DNA of 10,373 nt from JBEKZQ01 sp049509675 (GCA_049509675.1 JBEKZQ010000219.1:1-10373), one strand, 5' to 3'; counted from the first letter of the stretch, positions 1 through 8,103 are shown. Notes: generated by a model not told the origin, from the letters alone. Numbers and translations: made by a program.

Positions 1-35
1 ATCAGATTCGGGCGGGCGCGTCCAGCGAATTGTTC

Positions 36-54
36 GAAATTTGTGAGAAATTTG
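36..54. repeat. Short direct repeat, two GAAATTTG units 11 bp apart
   Basis: GAAATTTG occurs at 36-43 and again at 47-54, with TGA between them, giving one helical-turn spacing. It lies in an AT-richer patch beyond the 3' end of the oxidoreductase gene. It could be a binding site for a protein contacting one face of the helix, but with only two short copies chance is also plausible. Confidence 0.3.
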
Positions 55-93
55 CCAAGAGAAAACTGCAAGGTTGCCATGCGCGACGCGTAG

Positions 94-112
94 CACGGGC
101 TTCCAGCCTGTG
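94..112. repeat. Palindromic hairpin (REP-like) after the oxidoreductase gene
   Basis: CACGGGCT (94-101) and AGCCTGTG (105-112) form an 8-bp stem with one G-T pair around a TCC loop. It lies about 30 nt beyond the stop codon of the minus-strand oxidoreductase gene. From general knowledge, short palindromes of this CACGGGCTTCCAGCC type are frequent between genes in planctomycete genomes, so I read it as an interspersed repeat that may also protect or end the 3' side of the transcript. No T-run follows in the direction of transcription, so a classical intrinsic terminator is not supported. Confidence 0.55.
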
Positions 113-141
113 ACTGACGGCCAGGGGTGAACAATCCGGGC

Positions 142-1380
142 TTAGCCGGCGAACTGCGGGATCTTCATCAGTTCGCCGTTGTGCAGCGCCGACTGGTGGG
201 CGACGATGCCGGCCACCGTCAGGTTCAGCGCCAGGCAGATATCGACCAGCGGTTTGCGGTTTTCGAGGATCGCCGTGACGAACTCGTTGGCGAGGTGGCC
301 GTGCGAGCCGCCGTGCCCGCCCGGCGCGACGCCCGGCGGCAGCGGCGGACACTCCAGGTTGGGCAGGTTCTTCTCCTGGCCGACATAGTTGACGCCGGCC
401 ATCCCGCCCCGCTGGCCGCGAACCCGGCCCACCTCGACTTCCTCGCCGGGCGTGTCCCAACTGACGGCCATCCGCGCCACTGCCCCCTCGCTGGTCCGCA
501 ACAGCGCGATCTCGGTGCCCAGCGGGTTATGGTACCTGTTGTTCTCGGGCTGCAGGTGCTTCACGCGGCTGGGCATGCCCATGCAGGAGACTTCCGTGAA
601 ACGGCCGTCGCTGACGCATGCGTAGTAGGCGTTCGAATGCGTGGGATACCATTGCGGCGGCAAACCCACCCGCCAATCGCGGAAGGACGGGATCGGCTCC
701 GGCGAATAGTGGTAGTATTCCCCTTCGCAGTAGACGAGCTGGCCAAAGCCGCCCGATCGCCAGACCTGCCGCATGGCGTGGCAGTCTGCGCGGAATGCCG
801 ACGTCTCGAACATCATGTATTTCCGCCCGCCGGCACGGACCGCTTCGTGCAGCCGGTGGGCGTCGTCCAACGAGCCGAAGACGGCCGGCACCGCGCAGGC
901 CACGTGCTTGCCGTGCCTGAGAACGTCGATGCAATGTGCGGCGTGGCTGGGGGCGTCGGTGGCCACGAAAACGGCCTCCAGGCTGTTGTCCTTGACGAGC
1001 TCTTCCAGCGAAGGATACGTCTTCTCGCAGCGGCAGGCCTTGGCCAGGGCGGCGCACCGGCCGGGTATCAAGTCGCTTACCGCCGCCACCGCGACGTTGG
1101 GATGGTCCTGAAAGCCGAAAGCCGCGCCGAACTGGCAGACGCCGTAGCCCACAATGCCCACTCGGATTCTTCGCTCCGAGACAGGCTGCCAGGTCCCCTT
1201 GGGGCGAACGGCCGTCTGCACGCCCGACTGCCCCAGAATCCCCGATTGTGCCGGAATCTCCGTGCCGGGTCTTGCGTCGTGCGGCTCGGCCGCGTCGAGC
1301 CATCCACCGACCGCGGCCGCGCCGAGCGAGCCGAGGCCGGCCTTGCAAAGAAACGATCGCCGCGAGATGAACTGGTTCAT
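142..1380 (-). CDS. Tat-exported Gfo/Idh/MocA-family oxidoreductase
   Basis: The 412-residue product starts with a textbook twin-arginine signal: SRRSFLCK at about residues 6-13 followed by an Ala/Gly-rich hydrophobic stretch to about 30. This implies export after folding with its cofactor. The Rossmann fold begins near residue 71 with RVGIVGYGVCQFG (GxGxxG class), as expected for NAD(P) binding. The region from about 200 to 400 fits the alpha/beta dimerisation and substrate domain of the family. Such proteins usually oxidise or epimerise sugars and cyclitols; the substrate here is unknown. One oddity is that the family's conserved E-K-P motif after GKHV reads A-V-P (residues 162-164), so the usual catalytic lysine is missing. 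The start codon lies 18 nt after the DUF3754 stop, with only a weak AAGGGA ribosome site, so the gene is probably translated from the same message. Family assignment is firm; enzymatic activity is less certain. Confidence 0.92.
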   Translation of the reverse strand: MNQFISRRSFLCKAGLGSLGAAAVGGWLDAAEPHDARPGTEIPAQSGILGQSGVQTAVRPKGTWQPVSERRIRVGIVGYGVCQFGAAFGFQDHPNVAVAAVSDLIPGRCAALAKACRCEKTYPSLEELVKDNSLEAVFVATDAPSHAAHCIDVLRHGKHVACAVPAVFGSLDDAHRLHEAVRAGGRKYMMFETSAFRADCHAMRQVWRSGGFGQLVYCEGEYYHYSPEPIPSFRDWRVGLPPQWYPTHSNAYYACVSDGRFTEVSCMGMPSRVKHLQPENNRYHNPLGTEIALLRTSEGAVARMAVSWDTPGEEVEVGRVRGQRGGMAGVNYVGQEKNLPNLECPPLPPGVAPGGHGGSHGHLANEFVTAILENRKPLVDICLALNLTVAGIVAHQSALHNGELMKIPQFAG

Positions 1381-1398
1381 GGTGGGTTCCCTTGACCA

Positions 1399-2745
1399 CT
1401 AGCCGCCGGCGGGAGCCGGCTGTTGTCCCTCATTGCCGCACGGCTGCGGCCGCGGCGGGCAATCGCCTTGGGCCAGGCGGTCGTCGACGCCCGGCTGGCT
1501 ATCGCTGCACGGATACAGCCCGTCCCAGGCCTTGTCCAAACGCCGCAGCGCGCTGGGCAGATCGTACACCTTCAACACGTGCAAACAGCGCGGCGGGGGA
1601 TCGCTGGCGGCAGTTTCCACGCCGGCCAAGGGATCGGGCGGCCGCCGCCGCTCCTCGAAAACACGCTCCGCCACGAGCCCCTTCTCCGTCAAGCGGCGGA
1701 CCGCCTCGCGGACCTCGAAGTCCAGTTCCCGGCCGAACCGCTCGGCGACCCACCGGCTGACGCGCCGCCCCAGCGCCTCGATGGTGTAATCGCGGTCGCG
1801 CTCCACGTAGAGGATGAAGTAGGCCAGCAACATCTCCTTGGTCTCTTCCGTCTCGGCCGAATCGACCAATTGCGTGAGCACGCTGGCATTGTTGGCGAGG
1901 TTCTGAAAATACAGGTTGGCGGAAAGCGCCTGCAAGTAACGGTGCTTGCTGGTCGTGTAGTTCACCAGCGCGCGGACGACGGCCGTAAGAAACGTGCCCA
2001 GCATGATCGCGAACAGCACCGGCTCCAGCAGTATGGCCGTAAAGGCCTTCCAGGCCGCCGTGGCCAGGCTGCCCAGCACGCCGGAGCTGATCTTGAGCCT
2101 TTCCACCCAGCGCATCCGCACCCGCACCCGCGGCAGGATCATTTCCAGGTCCTCGGCCACGATGTTCTTGAAGAGTTTCAGGTGGACGTGATCGGGGTGT
2201 TCGGTGGTGCGGATCAGCAGTGCCGCGCGGCGAAACACCGTGCAGGCCTGCGATTTCTTCCGCCACGGGTTGCGCCACGAGCGGGCGCCGCGGGTCTGGT
2301 GTTCCAGGCCGCGATAGAAGACGGCCAGGTCCGCGTAGTCGTCCAGGTTCGCCTCCACCCGCACCCCGCCGTAGTTCTGCAGTTCGATGCACTGGACGAT
2401 CTGCCGCCGCGGCAGTTCCACGTAATTGCACTCCAGCAGCAGGCGGCGAAAGGCGCGGCACAACTCGGCCCGGCAGCGCTCCAAGTCGGCCTTTTGCAGC
2501 GGCGGCCCGGGCAGCATGTCGTTGTCCGGGTCCAGCGGATCCAGCAGCCGCTTCAGATCTTCGGCGCGGCGATGATAGTCGACGTGGAAGCGGGCGAAGA
2601 TCCGCTCGGCCAGCATCTGGAACTGGCCGCGCTCCTCGGGCGAGAGCCGCGGGTCCTGCGACAATTGCTCGACCAGCACGGCCGGGCGTATGGGCAGGAA
2701 TCGTTCGCGGGTGGGCAGGAACTCGAGCATTTTCATCTGGTCCAT
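1399..2745 (-). CDS. DUF3754 (TMEM143-like) membrane protein
   Basis: The 448-residue product matches the DUF3754 family, whose best-known eukaryotic relative is the mitochondrial protein TMEM143; molecular function is unknown. The hallmark LFKNIVAEDLEMILP lies at residues 191-205. Two adjacent hydrophobic segments follow (about 222-238 and 241-261), then the characteristic region from YTTSKHRYLQAL (about 263) to KEMLLAYFILY (about 303-313). Residues 315-360 resemble a small helical, possibly winged-helix, segment. The C-terminal 80 residues are Pro- and Cys-rich and low in complexity. The open frame extends upstream to 2997, but that part reads through a heptamer repeat and a REP-like element, so I chose ATG 2745 (MDQMKMLEF). 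ATG 2736 or 2730 are alternatives, and no strong ribosome site distinguishes them. It lies just upstream of the oxidoreductase gene in an apparent operon. The product is probably an integral membrane protein. Confidence 0.82.
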   Translation of the reverse strand: MDQMKMLEFLPTRERFLPIRPAVLVEQLSQDPRLSPEERGQFQMLAERIFARFHVDYHRRAEDLKRLLDPLDPDNDMLPGPPLQKADLERCRAELCRAFRRLLLECNYVELPRRQIVQCIELQNYGGVRVEANLDDYADLAVFYRGLEHQTRGARSWRNPWRKKSQACTVFRRAALLIRTTEHPDHVHLKLFKNIVAEDLEMILPRVRVRMRWVERLKISSGVLGSLATAAWKAFTAILLEPVLFAIMLGTFLTAVVRALVNYTTSKHRYLQALSANLYFQNLANNASVLTQLVDSAETEETKEMLLAYFILYVERDRDYTIEALGRRVSRWVAERFGRELDFEVREAVRRLTEKGLVAERVFEERRRPPDPLAGVETAASDPPPRCLHVLKVYDLPSALRRLDKAWDGLYPCSDSQPGVDDRLAQGDCPPRPQPCGNEGQQPAPAGG

Positions 2746-2790
2746 TATGGCCGGGCCACAGCGCGAATGCCAGACGGCCGCGTGGGCGCG

Positions 2791-2818
2791 TCTCAAATCT
2801 CCAATCTCAAATCTCAAA
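2791..2818. repeat. Tandem heptamer repeat, four units of TCTCAAA
   Basis: The plus strand reads TCTCAAA, TCTCCAA, TCTCAAA, TCTCAAA back to back (2791-2797, 2798-2804, 2805-2811, 2812-2818), with one substitution in the second unit. The AT-rich tract stands out sharply from the GC-rich surroundings. It lies about 45 bp upstream of the chosen DUF3754 start. A seven-base unit is not a multiple of three, so it is not a coding repeat. Heptamer repeats like this occur between genes in several bacterial groups; here the copy number is small. Confidence 0.8.
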
Positions 2819-2987
2819 TATTGGCTGGCCCCGATAACTCGCCTATCGGCACTCAGCGAATTGGGGCGGTATCGGCCTGCCCGACCTGAGCGAACAGAAC
2901 GTGCTCGCCACGGGGTTCCTGAATCGCTCGGCCGAGTGCCTTGCGGCAGCCCGGCCTGTCGGGTTATCTCACATCCACTTCGCTCCT

Positions 2988-3082
2988 TCGTACTCATCTC
3001 GCTCCGCGAGATGGAACTGCATCACACGGAACGTGATGACTACTTTCGAGAACAGGGCATTTGTTGCTTCGCCGATCCTCAC
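2988..3082 (-). repeat. Twin-hairpin interspersed element, copy 1
   Basis: Read on the minus strand, this copy matches the copy at 5541-5634 over its whole length, with scattered substitutions and one single-base indel. The best-kept blocks are TTCTCGAAAGTAGTCATCAC and GGAGCGAGATGAGTACGA. Hairpin A at 2995-3013 is intact: CATCTCGC, TCC loop, GCGAGATG. Hairpin B at 3020-3038 is decayed: CATCAC pairs with GTGATG, but the two inner pairs are lost. It begins 13 nt after the TAA of the HDAC-fold gene, in the same orientation relative to that gene as copy 2 has to the URO-D gene. Confidence 0.85.
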
Positions 3083-3095
3083 GCGGCGATTCATT

Positions 3096-4262
<1,167 letters not shown>

Positions 4263-4372
4263 CGCAAAGCCGGCCTTGCCAATGACGGCGCAATCGCGTT
4301 ACAGTAACGGGCAATTCCGCCCACGCGGGCCGCCGCCTGGTCGAAGTCCCGGCGTTTGAGGAGCAGGCGAAC

Positions 4373-5527
4373 ATGATCCGACGGGAACGCTTAATGGCGA
4401 CGCTGCGCGGCCAGCCGGTCGACCGTCCGGCGGTCAGTTTCTATGAGATCGGCGGTTTGCCGATCGACCCGGCCGACACCGACTTGTACAACGTCTACAA
4501 CTCGCCCGACTGGCAGCCGCTCTTGAAACTTGCCGAGGAGCATACCGACATCATCCGCATGATGAGTCCCGTCCGCGCCCGGTCGATCGATCCGACCGGA
4601 TCGGCGGCCGGCGCGCGCTGGCAAGAGTTCTTTCAAGAGGAGACGGAGGACGACGGCGACTCGCGGCGGACCCGGACCCGGTTGACCGTGGCCGGGCGGA
4701 CGATGACGCAGATCACCCGCCGCCAGCGGCACACGAACACGGTGTGGACCGTGGAACACTTGCTCAAGGACGCCGACGACGTGGCGGCGTATCTGGCGAT
4801 CCCGGACGACGCGCTGGCGGAGCGCATCGACCTCGGGCCGCTCGAAGCGGAGGAGCGGGCGCTGGGCGATCGGGGCATCGTGATGGTCGACACCGAGGAC
4901 CCGCTCTGCGCCGCGGCATCGCTGCTGAGCATGGAGGACTACACCGTGCTGGCCTTCAGCGAGCCGGCGTTGTTCCAGCGTTTGCTGGAAAAGACGGCGC
5001 CCCGCATCCAGGCGCGCACCGCCGAGGTCAGCCGGCGGTTTCCCGGCCGGCTGTGGCGCATCTACGGCCCGGAATACGCCTCGGAGCCGTTCCTGCCGGC
5101 GGCGCTGTTTCGGGAGTACGTGGTGCGCTACGTCGAGCCGATGATTCGCGCAATCCACGTGCATGGCGGCTACGCAAGGATCCATTGTCACGGCCGGCTC
5201 AAGAACATTCTCGACATGATCGCCGGCATGGGCGCCGACGGACTGGACCCGATCGAGCCGCCGCCGCAGGGCGACGTGGAACTGCGCGACGTGCGCCGGC
5301 GCCATGGCCGGCAACTCGTGCTCTTCGGCAACCTGGAAATCGCCGACATCGAGACGCTGCCCACGCCGCAGTTCGGCGAGAAGGTGAAACGGGCGCTGGA
5401 CGAGGGCACGGCCGGCGCGGGACGCGGTTTCGTGCTCATGCCGTCCGCCGCGCCCTTCGGGCGTGAAGTGTCGGCGTTGACCATGCGCAACTACGAAACC
5501 ATCCTTCGCCTCGCCGAGACCTGGTAG
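4373..5527 (+). CDS. Uroporphyrinogen decarboxylase (URO-D) family protein, methyltransferase-like
   Basis: The 384-residue product has the URO-D TIM-barrel pattern: an N-terminal RRERLMATLRGQPVDRPAV block (residues 3-21), HCHG at 271-274, GADGLDPIEPPPQGDVEL at about 287-304, and LFGNLE at about 317-322. True heme-pathway HemE carries different N-terminal arginine motifs. This protein belongs instead to the broad branch that includes corrinoid-protein and coenzyme-M methyltransferases (MtaA/CmuA type), which is much expanded in planctomycetes. His271, Cys272 and His273 could supply metal ligands of the kind that methyltransferase branch uses, though the spacing is not the classic one. GAGGAG at 4358-4363, nine bases before the ATG, supports the start. 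The gene is divergent from the HDAC-fold gene; no corrinoid protein or reductive activase is adjacent, so the methyl donor and acceptor remain unknown. Confidence 0.9.
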   Translation: MIRRERLMATLRGQPVDRPAVSFYEIGGLPIDPADTDLYNVYNSPDWQPLLKLAEEHTDIIRMMSPVRARSIDPTGSAAGARWQEFFQEETEDDGDSRRTRTRLTVAGRTMTQITRRQRHTNTVWTVEHLLKDADDVAAYLAIPDDALAERIDLGPLEAEERALGDRGIVMVDTEDPLCAAASLLSMEDYTVLAFSEPALFQRLLEKTAPRIQARTAEVSRRFPGRLWRIYGPEYASEPFLPAALFREYVVRYVEPMIRAIHVHGGYARIHCHGRLKNILDMIAGMGADGLDPIEPPPQGDVELRDVRRRHGRQLVLFGNLEIADIETLPTPQFGEKVKRALDEGTAGAGRGFVLMPSAAPFGREVSALTMRNYETILRLAETW

Positions 5528-5540
5528 TCGCGGCCGCGCC

Positions 5541-5634
5541 GTTAGGATCGGCAAAAGAATAACTGTCCTGTTCTCGAAAGTAGTCATCACGCTCCGCGTG
5601 ATGAATTCCATCTCGCGGAGCGAGATGAGTACGA
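5541..5634 (+). repeat. Twin-hairpin interspersed element, copy 2
   Basis: Two perfect 8-bp stems with 3-nt loops stand side by side. CATCACGC-TCC-GCGTGATG occupies 5585-5603 and CATCTCGC-GGA-GCGAGATG occupies 5609-5627. The core CGCTCCGCG of the first is the exact reverse complement of CGCGGAGCG of the second, so the two tips could also pair with each other. A less structured 44-bp head (5541-5584) is shared with copy 1. The element begins 13 nt after the URO-D stop codon, between two convergent genes. It may be a REP-type element, a 3'-end stabiliser or a two-way terminator; no T-run is present. Confidence 0.87.
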
Positions 5635-5665
5635 TTGTTGCGACACTTATTGATCTGCCGCGCCC

Positions 5666-6859
5666 TTACGGCCTGCCGCCGCCGGTTTGCCGGAGCAGGC
5701 GGCGGGCGAGGACCTTCTGGGCAAGCGGCAGCACCTCGGTCCTGAAGGGCCGCTCGCTGTCGGGGCGCCTGCGCCCGCCCGACCCTTGGCCGAACGTGAA
5801 GCGGATGACGTACATCCCCACGCGGAGATCGTTCGTCTCGAATTGCGGCTCGCCCAGGGCGGCCACAATCGCCTCGATGTCTTCCGTGAGGCAATGGGTG
5901 GCACGACTGCTGAAGCCGCCGCACGCCACTTCCACCCGACCGCTGCCGAGCCGATGGCGATAGAAGAGAAAGGCGGCGTCGTTGCGCTCGTCCACCAGGC
6001 AGGGCTCCCATTTGCCGTCGTCGCGTTCGTAGTACAGCCCCGGCTTGCCGGCGGTCGCGCCGGCCGCCAGTCGCACTCCTCCGCAGCAGGAAGGCGGCTT
6101 AGGGTCACTCTCGCGGAAACAGAACCAGAGGGGACACCTGCGGTCCCTGGGCCGCGCCACTTTGTCCTGGACCACGAACGGCTCCGTCGAGAAAATGTTG
6201 GCAAGCATCAGTTCGACCATCGGGTTGACTTTGATGGAACCCAGCGCGAGGGTTGCATTCCGCTTCGGGCATTCGCGCTGCTGGTACAGTTGGCTCGCTC
6301 CCAGGCAGATCTTGGCCCAATCGGGCCCGGGATCCTCCGGCGTGGCGTCGCGGCCGGGCCCGCGCAGGAGATGGAACATCGGATGGCAATGGCCGTCCGC
6401 GTACTTCCTGGCCGCGGCGACGTCCTGCTGCGGCGCCGCTTTCCCGGGCGGGGCTTGCGGCGGCGCCAAGGCATCGCAGAACCGCGAGACCTTCGAGAGC
6501 AGCACCCCTTGCAGCCGCGAGTCGGTCGCCATGACGTACTCCGCGTCGCGCCATTGTCGCGACACGCGGGTCCCTAAACAGAAGTCGAGCTGCTCGCAGC
6601 CCGCCAGCATTTGCCAGAAGTCCTCGGGGACGCGCCCCAGGAGGACGCCGGGCAGCAAGCGGCGTTCGACCCGATGTTCCTCGACGAGGTATTCGCAGAG
6701 TTTGCCGATGGCCTCCAGGGAAACGTACTTTGCCTCATTGTGCAGCAGCGCCGCCACGGTGTGGCGTTCGATGCCGGTACGCTTCTCGATCCTGGCCGCC
6801 ACGCCGTGTTGGTGCGCCGCTTCGCCGAGGTGTTCCGCCAAGCGAATGATTACTTTCAT
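5666..6859 (-). CDS. HTH regulator with large uncharacterised C-terminal sensor-like region
   Basis: The 397-residue product begins with a Cro/C1-type helix-turn-helix of the short HTH_26-like kind (about residues 3-65; ARIEKRTGIERHTVAALLHNE carries the recognition helices), so it should bind DNA. The remaining ~330 residues match no family I can name. LALGSIKVNPMVELMLANIF (about 204-223) and the later VEVACGGFSSRATHCL (about 309-324) recall the alternating strand/turn pattern of Rossmann-like ligand sensors, which is an inference only. The protein is Cys-rich (CPLWFC at about 242-247, SCCGG at about 257-261). ATG 6859 was chosen because AGGAG stands six bases upstream; the frame stays open to 6922 but that part has no ribosome site. 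The gene is divergent from the E1/RING-like gene series, across 543 bp, and may regulate it. Confidence 0.68.
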   Translation of the reverse strand: MKVIIRLAEHLGEAAHQHGVAARIEKRTGIERHTVAALLHNEAKYVSLEAIGKLCEYLVEEHRVERRLLPGVLLGRVPEDFWQMLAGCEQLDFCLGTRVSRQWRDAEYVMATDSRLQGVLLSKVSRFCDALAPPQAPPGKAAPQQDVAAARKYADGHCHPMFHLLRGPGRDATPEDPGPDWAKICLGASQLYQQRECPKRNATLALGSIKVNPMVELMLANIFSTEPFVVQDKVARPRDRRCPLWFCFRESDPKPPSCCGGVRLAAGATAGKPGLYYERDDGKWEPCLVDERNDAAFLFYRHRLGSGRVEVACGGFSSRATHCLTEDIEAIVAALGEPQFETNDLRVGMYVIRFTFGQGSGGRRRPDSERPFRTEVLPLAQKVLARRLLRQTGGGRP

Positions 6860-7176
6860 GCGTTTCTCCTGACGTAAGTTGGAATGCCGCCACAAGGCCG
6901 ATAGTGGAAGAACAAATACCACTTTTCAGTTCTGGAAGTTTATCCGCCGCAGCGCCGCCTCGTCGGGAAAAACCCCCGCCCGGCGGCCGGCGGAAGATAG
7001 AGGATATTGTCGCACGAAGTCCATAATAGGGCAAATTATCGGCCTTTTTCCCCCGCTTGGCGGCTACCAGCACCAATGGCGCCCTTCGGACCCTGCCGCG
7101 ATGGCGTGGTGGGGCAGGGAACATGCTGAAAAAACCGGCAAGAAATGCATTCGGCGGATGTTCCTCCATATTCCAG
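6860..7176. other. Intergenic stretch between the divergent regulator and the E1-type gene series
   Basis: No convincing gene is seen here. Short frames exist on both strands but lack ribosome sites and family resemblance. Candidate sites are an AGTGG/CCACT inverted repeat (6903-6907 and 6919-6923), 45-65 bp upstream of the regulator start, and CCCTGCC/GGCAGGG (7091-7097 and 7113-7119) with a 15-nt spacer. Either could be an operator or a leftover repeat; I cannot distinguish these by eye. Confidence 0.4.
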
Positions 7177-7205
7177 TTGACATTGCTTTCCGCAAGGGGT
7201 ATAAC
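7177..7205 (+). promoter_or_regulatory. Sigma-70-type promoter for the winged-helix/RING-like/E1 series
   Basis: TTGACA at 7177-7182 is a perfect -35 box. TATAAC at 7200-7205 matches five of six -10 positions. The spacer is 17 bp, the optimum. Transcription would begin near 7212, leaving a leader of about 190 nt before the ATG at 7403. The ATG at 7207 would then lie upstream of the transcript start and cannot be its start codon. Confidence 0.72.
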
Positions 7206-7211
7206 CATGAA

Positions 7212-7402
7212 TACTGAGGTCAATTCGCCTTCTCGGCCCGGCGCAGGGCAAAGGAGGATTCGGCAGCCGAACATCTCTCCTCTCATCCCGCCAAACTCGG
7301 CGCCCGTCGCTCGCACGCCGGCCGCCACCCGCCGTCCCACGGCGCGATTCGCTCGCGCCCGGTCTACTCAACACTCTGCTCAGTTGAAGGAGGAGGAAAA
7401 TA
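7212..7402 (+). promoter_or_regulatory. Long 5' leader with hairpins before the winged-helix gene
   Basis: This is the stretch from the predicted transcript start to the first gene. It contains an all-GC 6-bp hairpin, GGCGCG (7341-7346) with CGCGCC (7354-7359). A weaker one, TCAAC (7368-7372) with GTTGA (7383-7387), abuts the ribosome site AAGGAGGAGG (about 7387-7396). Folding there could shield the ribosome site. No known riboswitch class is recognised. Confidence 0.4.
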
Positions 7403-7966
7403 ATGAGTGCCCAACCTTCCGACGATGGTTTTCTTTTCGGTCGATTATACCGGCCCGGCGGGCCGGAGCGAAGCGGATTTCTTCTTCTCGGCGTTCGCTC
7501 GCACGCGCAGGAGCCTCCGGTCGAGCGCGAGGTGAAGTTGACGCCGGCCCTGCTGGGAGTCGTATTGCGCCTCCGGAAAAAGATGAAAGCCGACCTGGCC
7601 GCCGGGGTGCCCGAAGCCGCCCGCGGCTGGATGAGCAGGGAGGAGATCGGCCAGTCGATCGGCCGGGAGACAGGCTGGCCGCTCGAAGGGGAGGCCGTGA
7701 AGGGCTACATCTACAAGATCAATCGTTCCGTGAGGATCGAGCTGGATAGGAAGTTGGACCACGCTGGTCAGCCGAATTCAACTCCGCGGCTCATCGAGTC
7801 CTGGCCCAGGCTGGGCGTGCGACTGACCATCGAGGATCTGGAAATTGACGACGATCGGCTGCCAGAACCGCGCCTTGCTGTCAGCGAGGCGAGTCTCGCC
7901 GCTCATCATGGTGGTCACGGAACTGGTGTTCCAACTGATCATCGACCTGTTGGAAAACGGGGATAG
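7403..7966 (+). CDS. Winged-helix DNA-binding protein (OmpR C-terminal-like)
   Basis: The 187-residue product contains, at about residues 45-142, a pattern like the winged-helix output domain of OmpR-type regulators. It runs LTPALLGVVLRLRKK, then MSREEIGQSIG, then AVKGYIYKINRSVR in the recognition-helix position, then a strand-turn-strand ending PRLGVRLTIEDL. No phosphoreceiver domain precedes it; the first 40 residues are short and unassigned. AAGGAGGAGG, about seven bases before the ATG, is the strongest ribosome site in the window. The last ~38 residues are Pro/His/Gly-rich and look unlike a folded domain; another frame over the same bases reads TELVFQLIIDLLENGDR, so a late frameshift is possible. 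As first gene of the series it may autoregulate it. Confidence 0.65.
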   Translation: MSAQPSDDGFLFGRLYRPGGPERSGFLLLGVRSHAQEPPVEREVKLTPALLGVVLRLRKKMKADLAAGVPEAARGWMSREEIGQSIGRETGWPLEGEAVKGYIYKINRSVRIELDRKLDHAGQPNSTPRLIESWPRLGVRLTIEDLEIDDDRLPEPRLAVSEASLAAHHGGHGTGVPTDHRPVGKRG

Positions 7967-8011
7967 AATGCACAGTGCCCTTCCGCCTTGTTGCTGCCAA
8001 AAAAGCGCCTT

Positions 8012-8103
8012 GCAGCCGTTGGAGAACAAGTTGATCGATTATCGTAGGACGGAATTGCCAATCCGTCCCACAAAATACGGACGGATTGGCAGTTCGTCCT
8101 ACG
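8012..8103 (+). repeat. Palindromic repeat element, left copy
   Basis: The element starts GCAGCCGT and continues through AAGTTGATC and CGTAGGACGGA to two arms that are inverted repeats of each other (8043-8068 and 8077-8103, around CACAAAAT). Each arm is itself nearly palindromic around TTGCCAATCCGTCC. The whole could extrude as a cruciform or fold as a long RNA hairpin. It matches the reverse complement of 10053-10142. It lies between the winged-helix and RING-like genes. Confidence 0.88.

Larger units (their letters stand above)
2746..3095. other. Intergenic stretch holding repeats, no gene
   Basis: This 350-bp gap separates the HDAC-fold gene from the DUF3754 gene. It contains a four-unit heptamer repeat (2791-2818), a small inverted repeat CCGATA/TATCGG (2831-2836 and 2844-2849), and one copy of the twin-hairpin element (2988-3082). 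Open frames across it are explained by the repeats and by overlap with neighbours. The promoter for the DUF3754-oxidoreductase pair should lie here, but I see no convincing -35/-10 pair. Confidence 0.6.

Noticed and set aside
127..1395. Long plus-strand open frame of 422 codons opposite the oxidoreductase gene
   Set aside because: It is antisense to a gene with clear family motifs. Its composition (Arg/Val/His-rich, no motifs) is typical of an opposite-strand frame in high-GC DNA.
1423..2889. Plus-strand open frame of 488 codons opposite the DUF3754 gene
   Set aside because: No motif or ribosome site, Gln/Arg/His-rich, and the opposite strand carries conserved DUF3754 blocks and membrane segments.
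4373..5527. Heme-pathway HemE
   Set aside because: The N-terminal HemE arginine motif is not seen, and the sequence fits the wider URO-D/methyltransferase branch. No other heme genes are adjacent.
4391..5611. Minus-strand open frame of 406 codons opposite the URO-D gene
   Set aside because: It begins inside the twin-hairpin repeat, and the peptide it shares with another frame (MTTFENR) comes only from reading that repeat.
5687..6577. Plus-strand open frame opposite the HTH regulator
   Set aside because: No ribosome site or motif; the minus-strand frame has an HTH domain and a good ribosome site.
7207..7749. Plus-strand frame starting ATG 7207 and overlapping the winged-helix gene
   Set aside because: The ATG lies at or before the predicted transcript start, has no ribosome site, and the peptide is Arg/Pro/Ser-rich without motifs.
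8043..8103. Intrinsic terminator after the winged-helix gene
   Set aside because: The strong inverted repeat is not followed by a T-run and recurs elsewhere in the same form, so an interspersed repeat explains it better.
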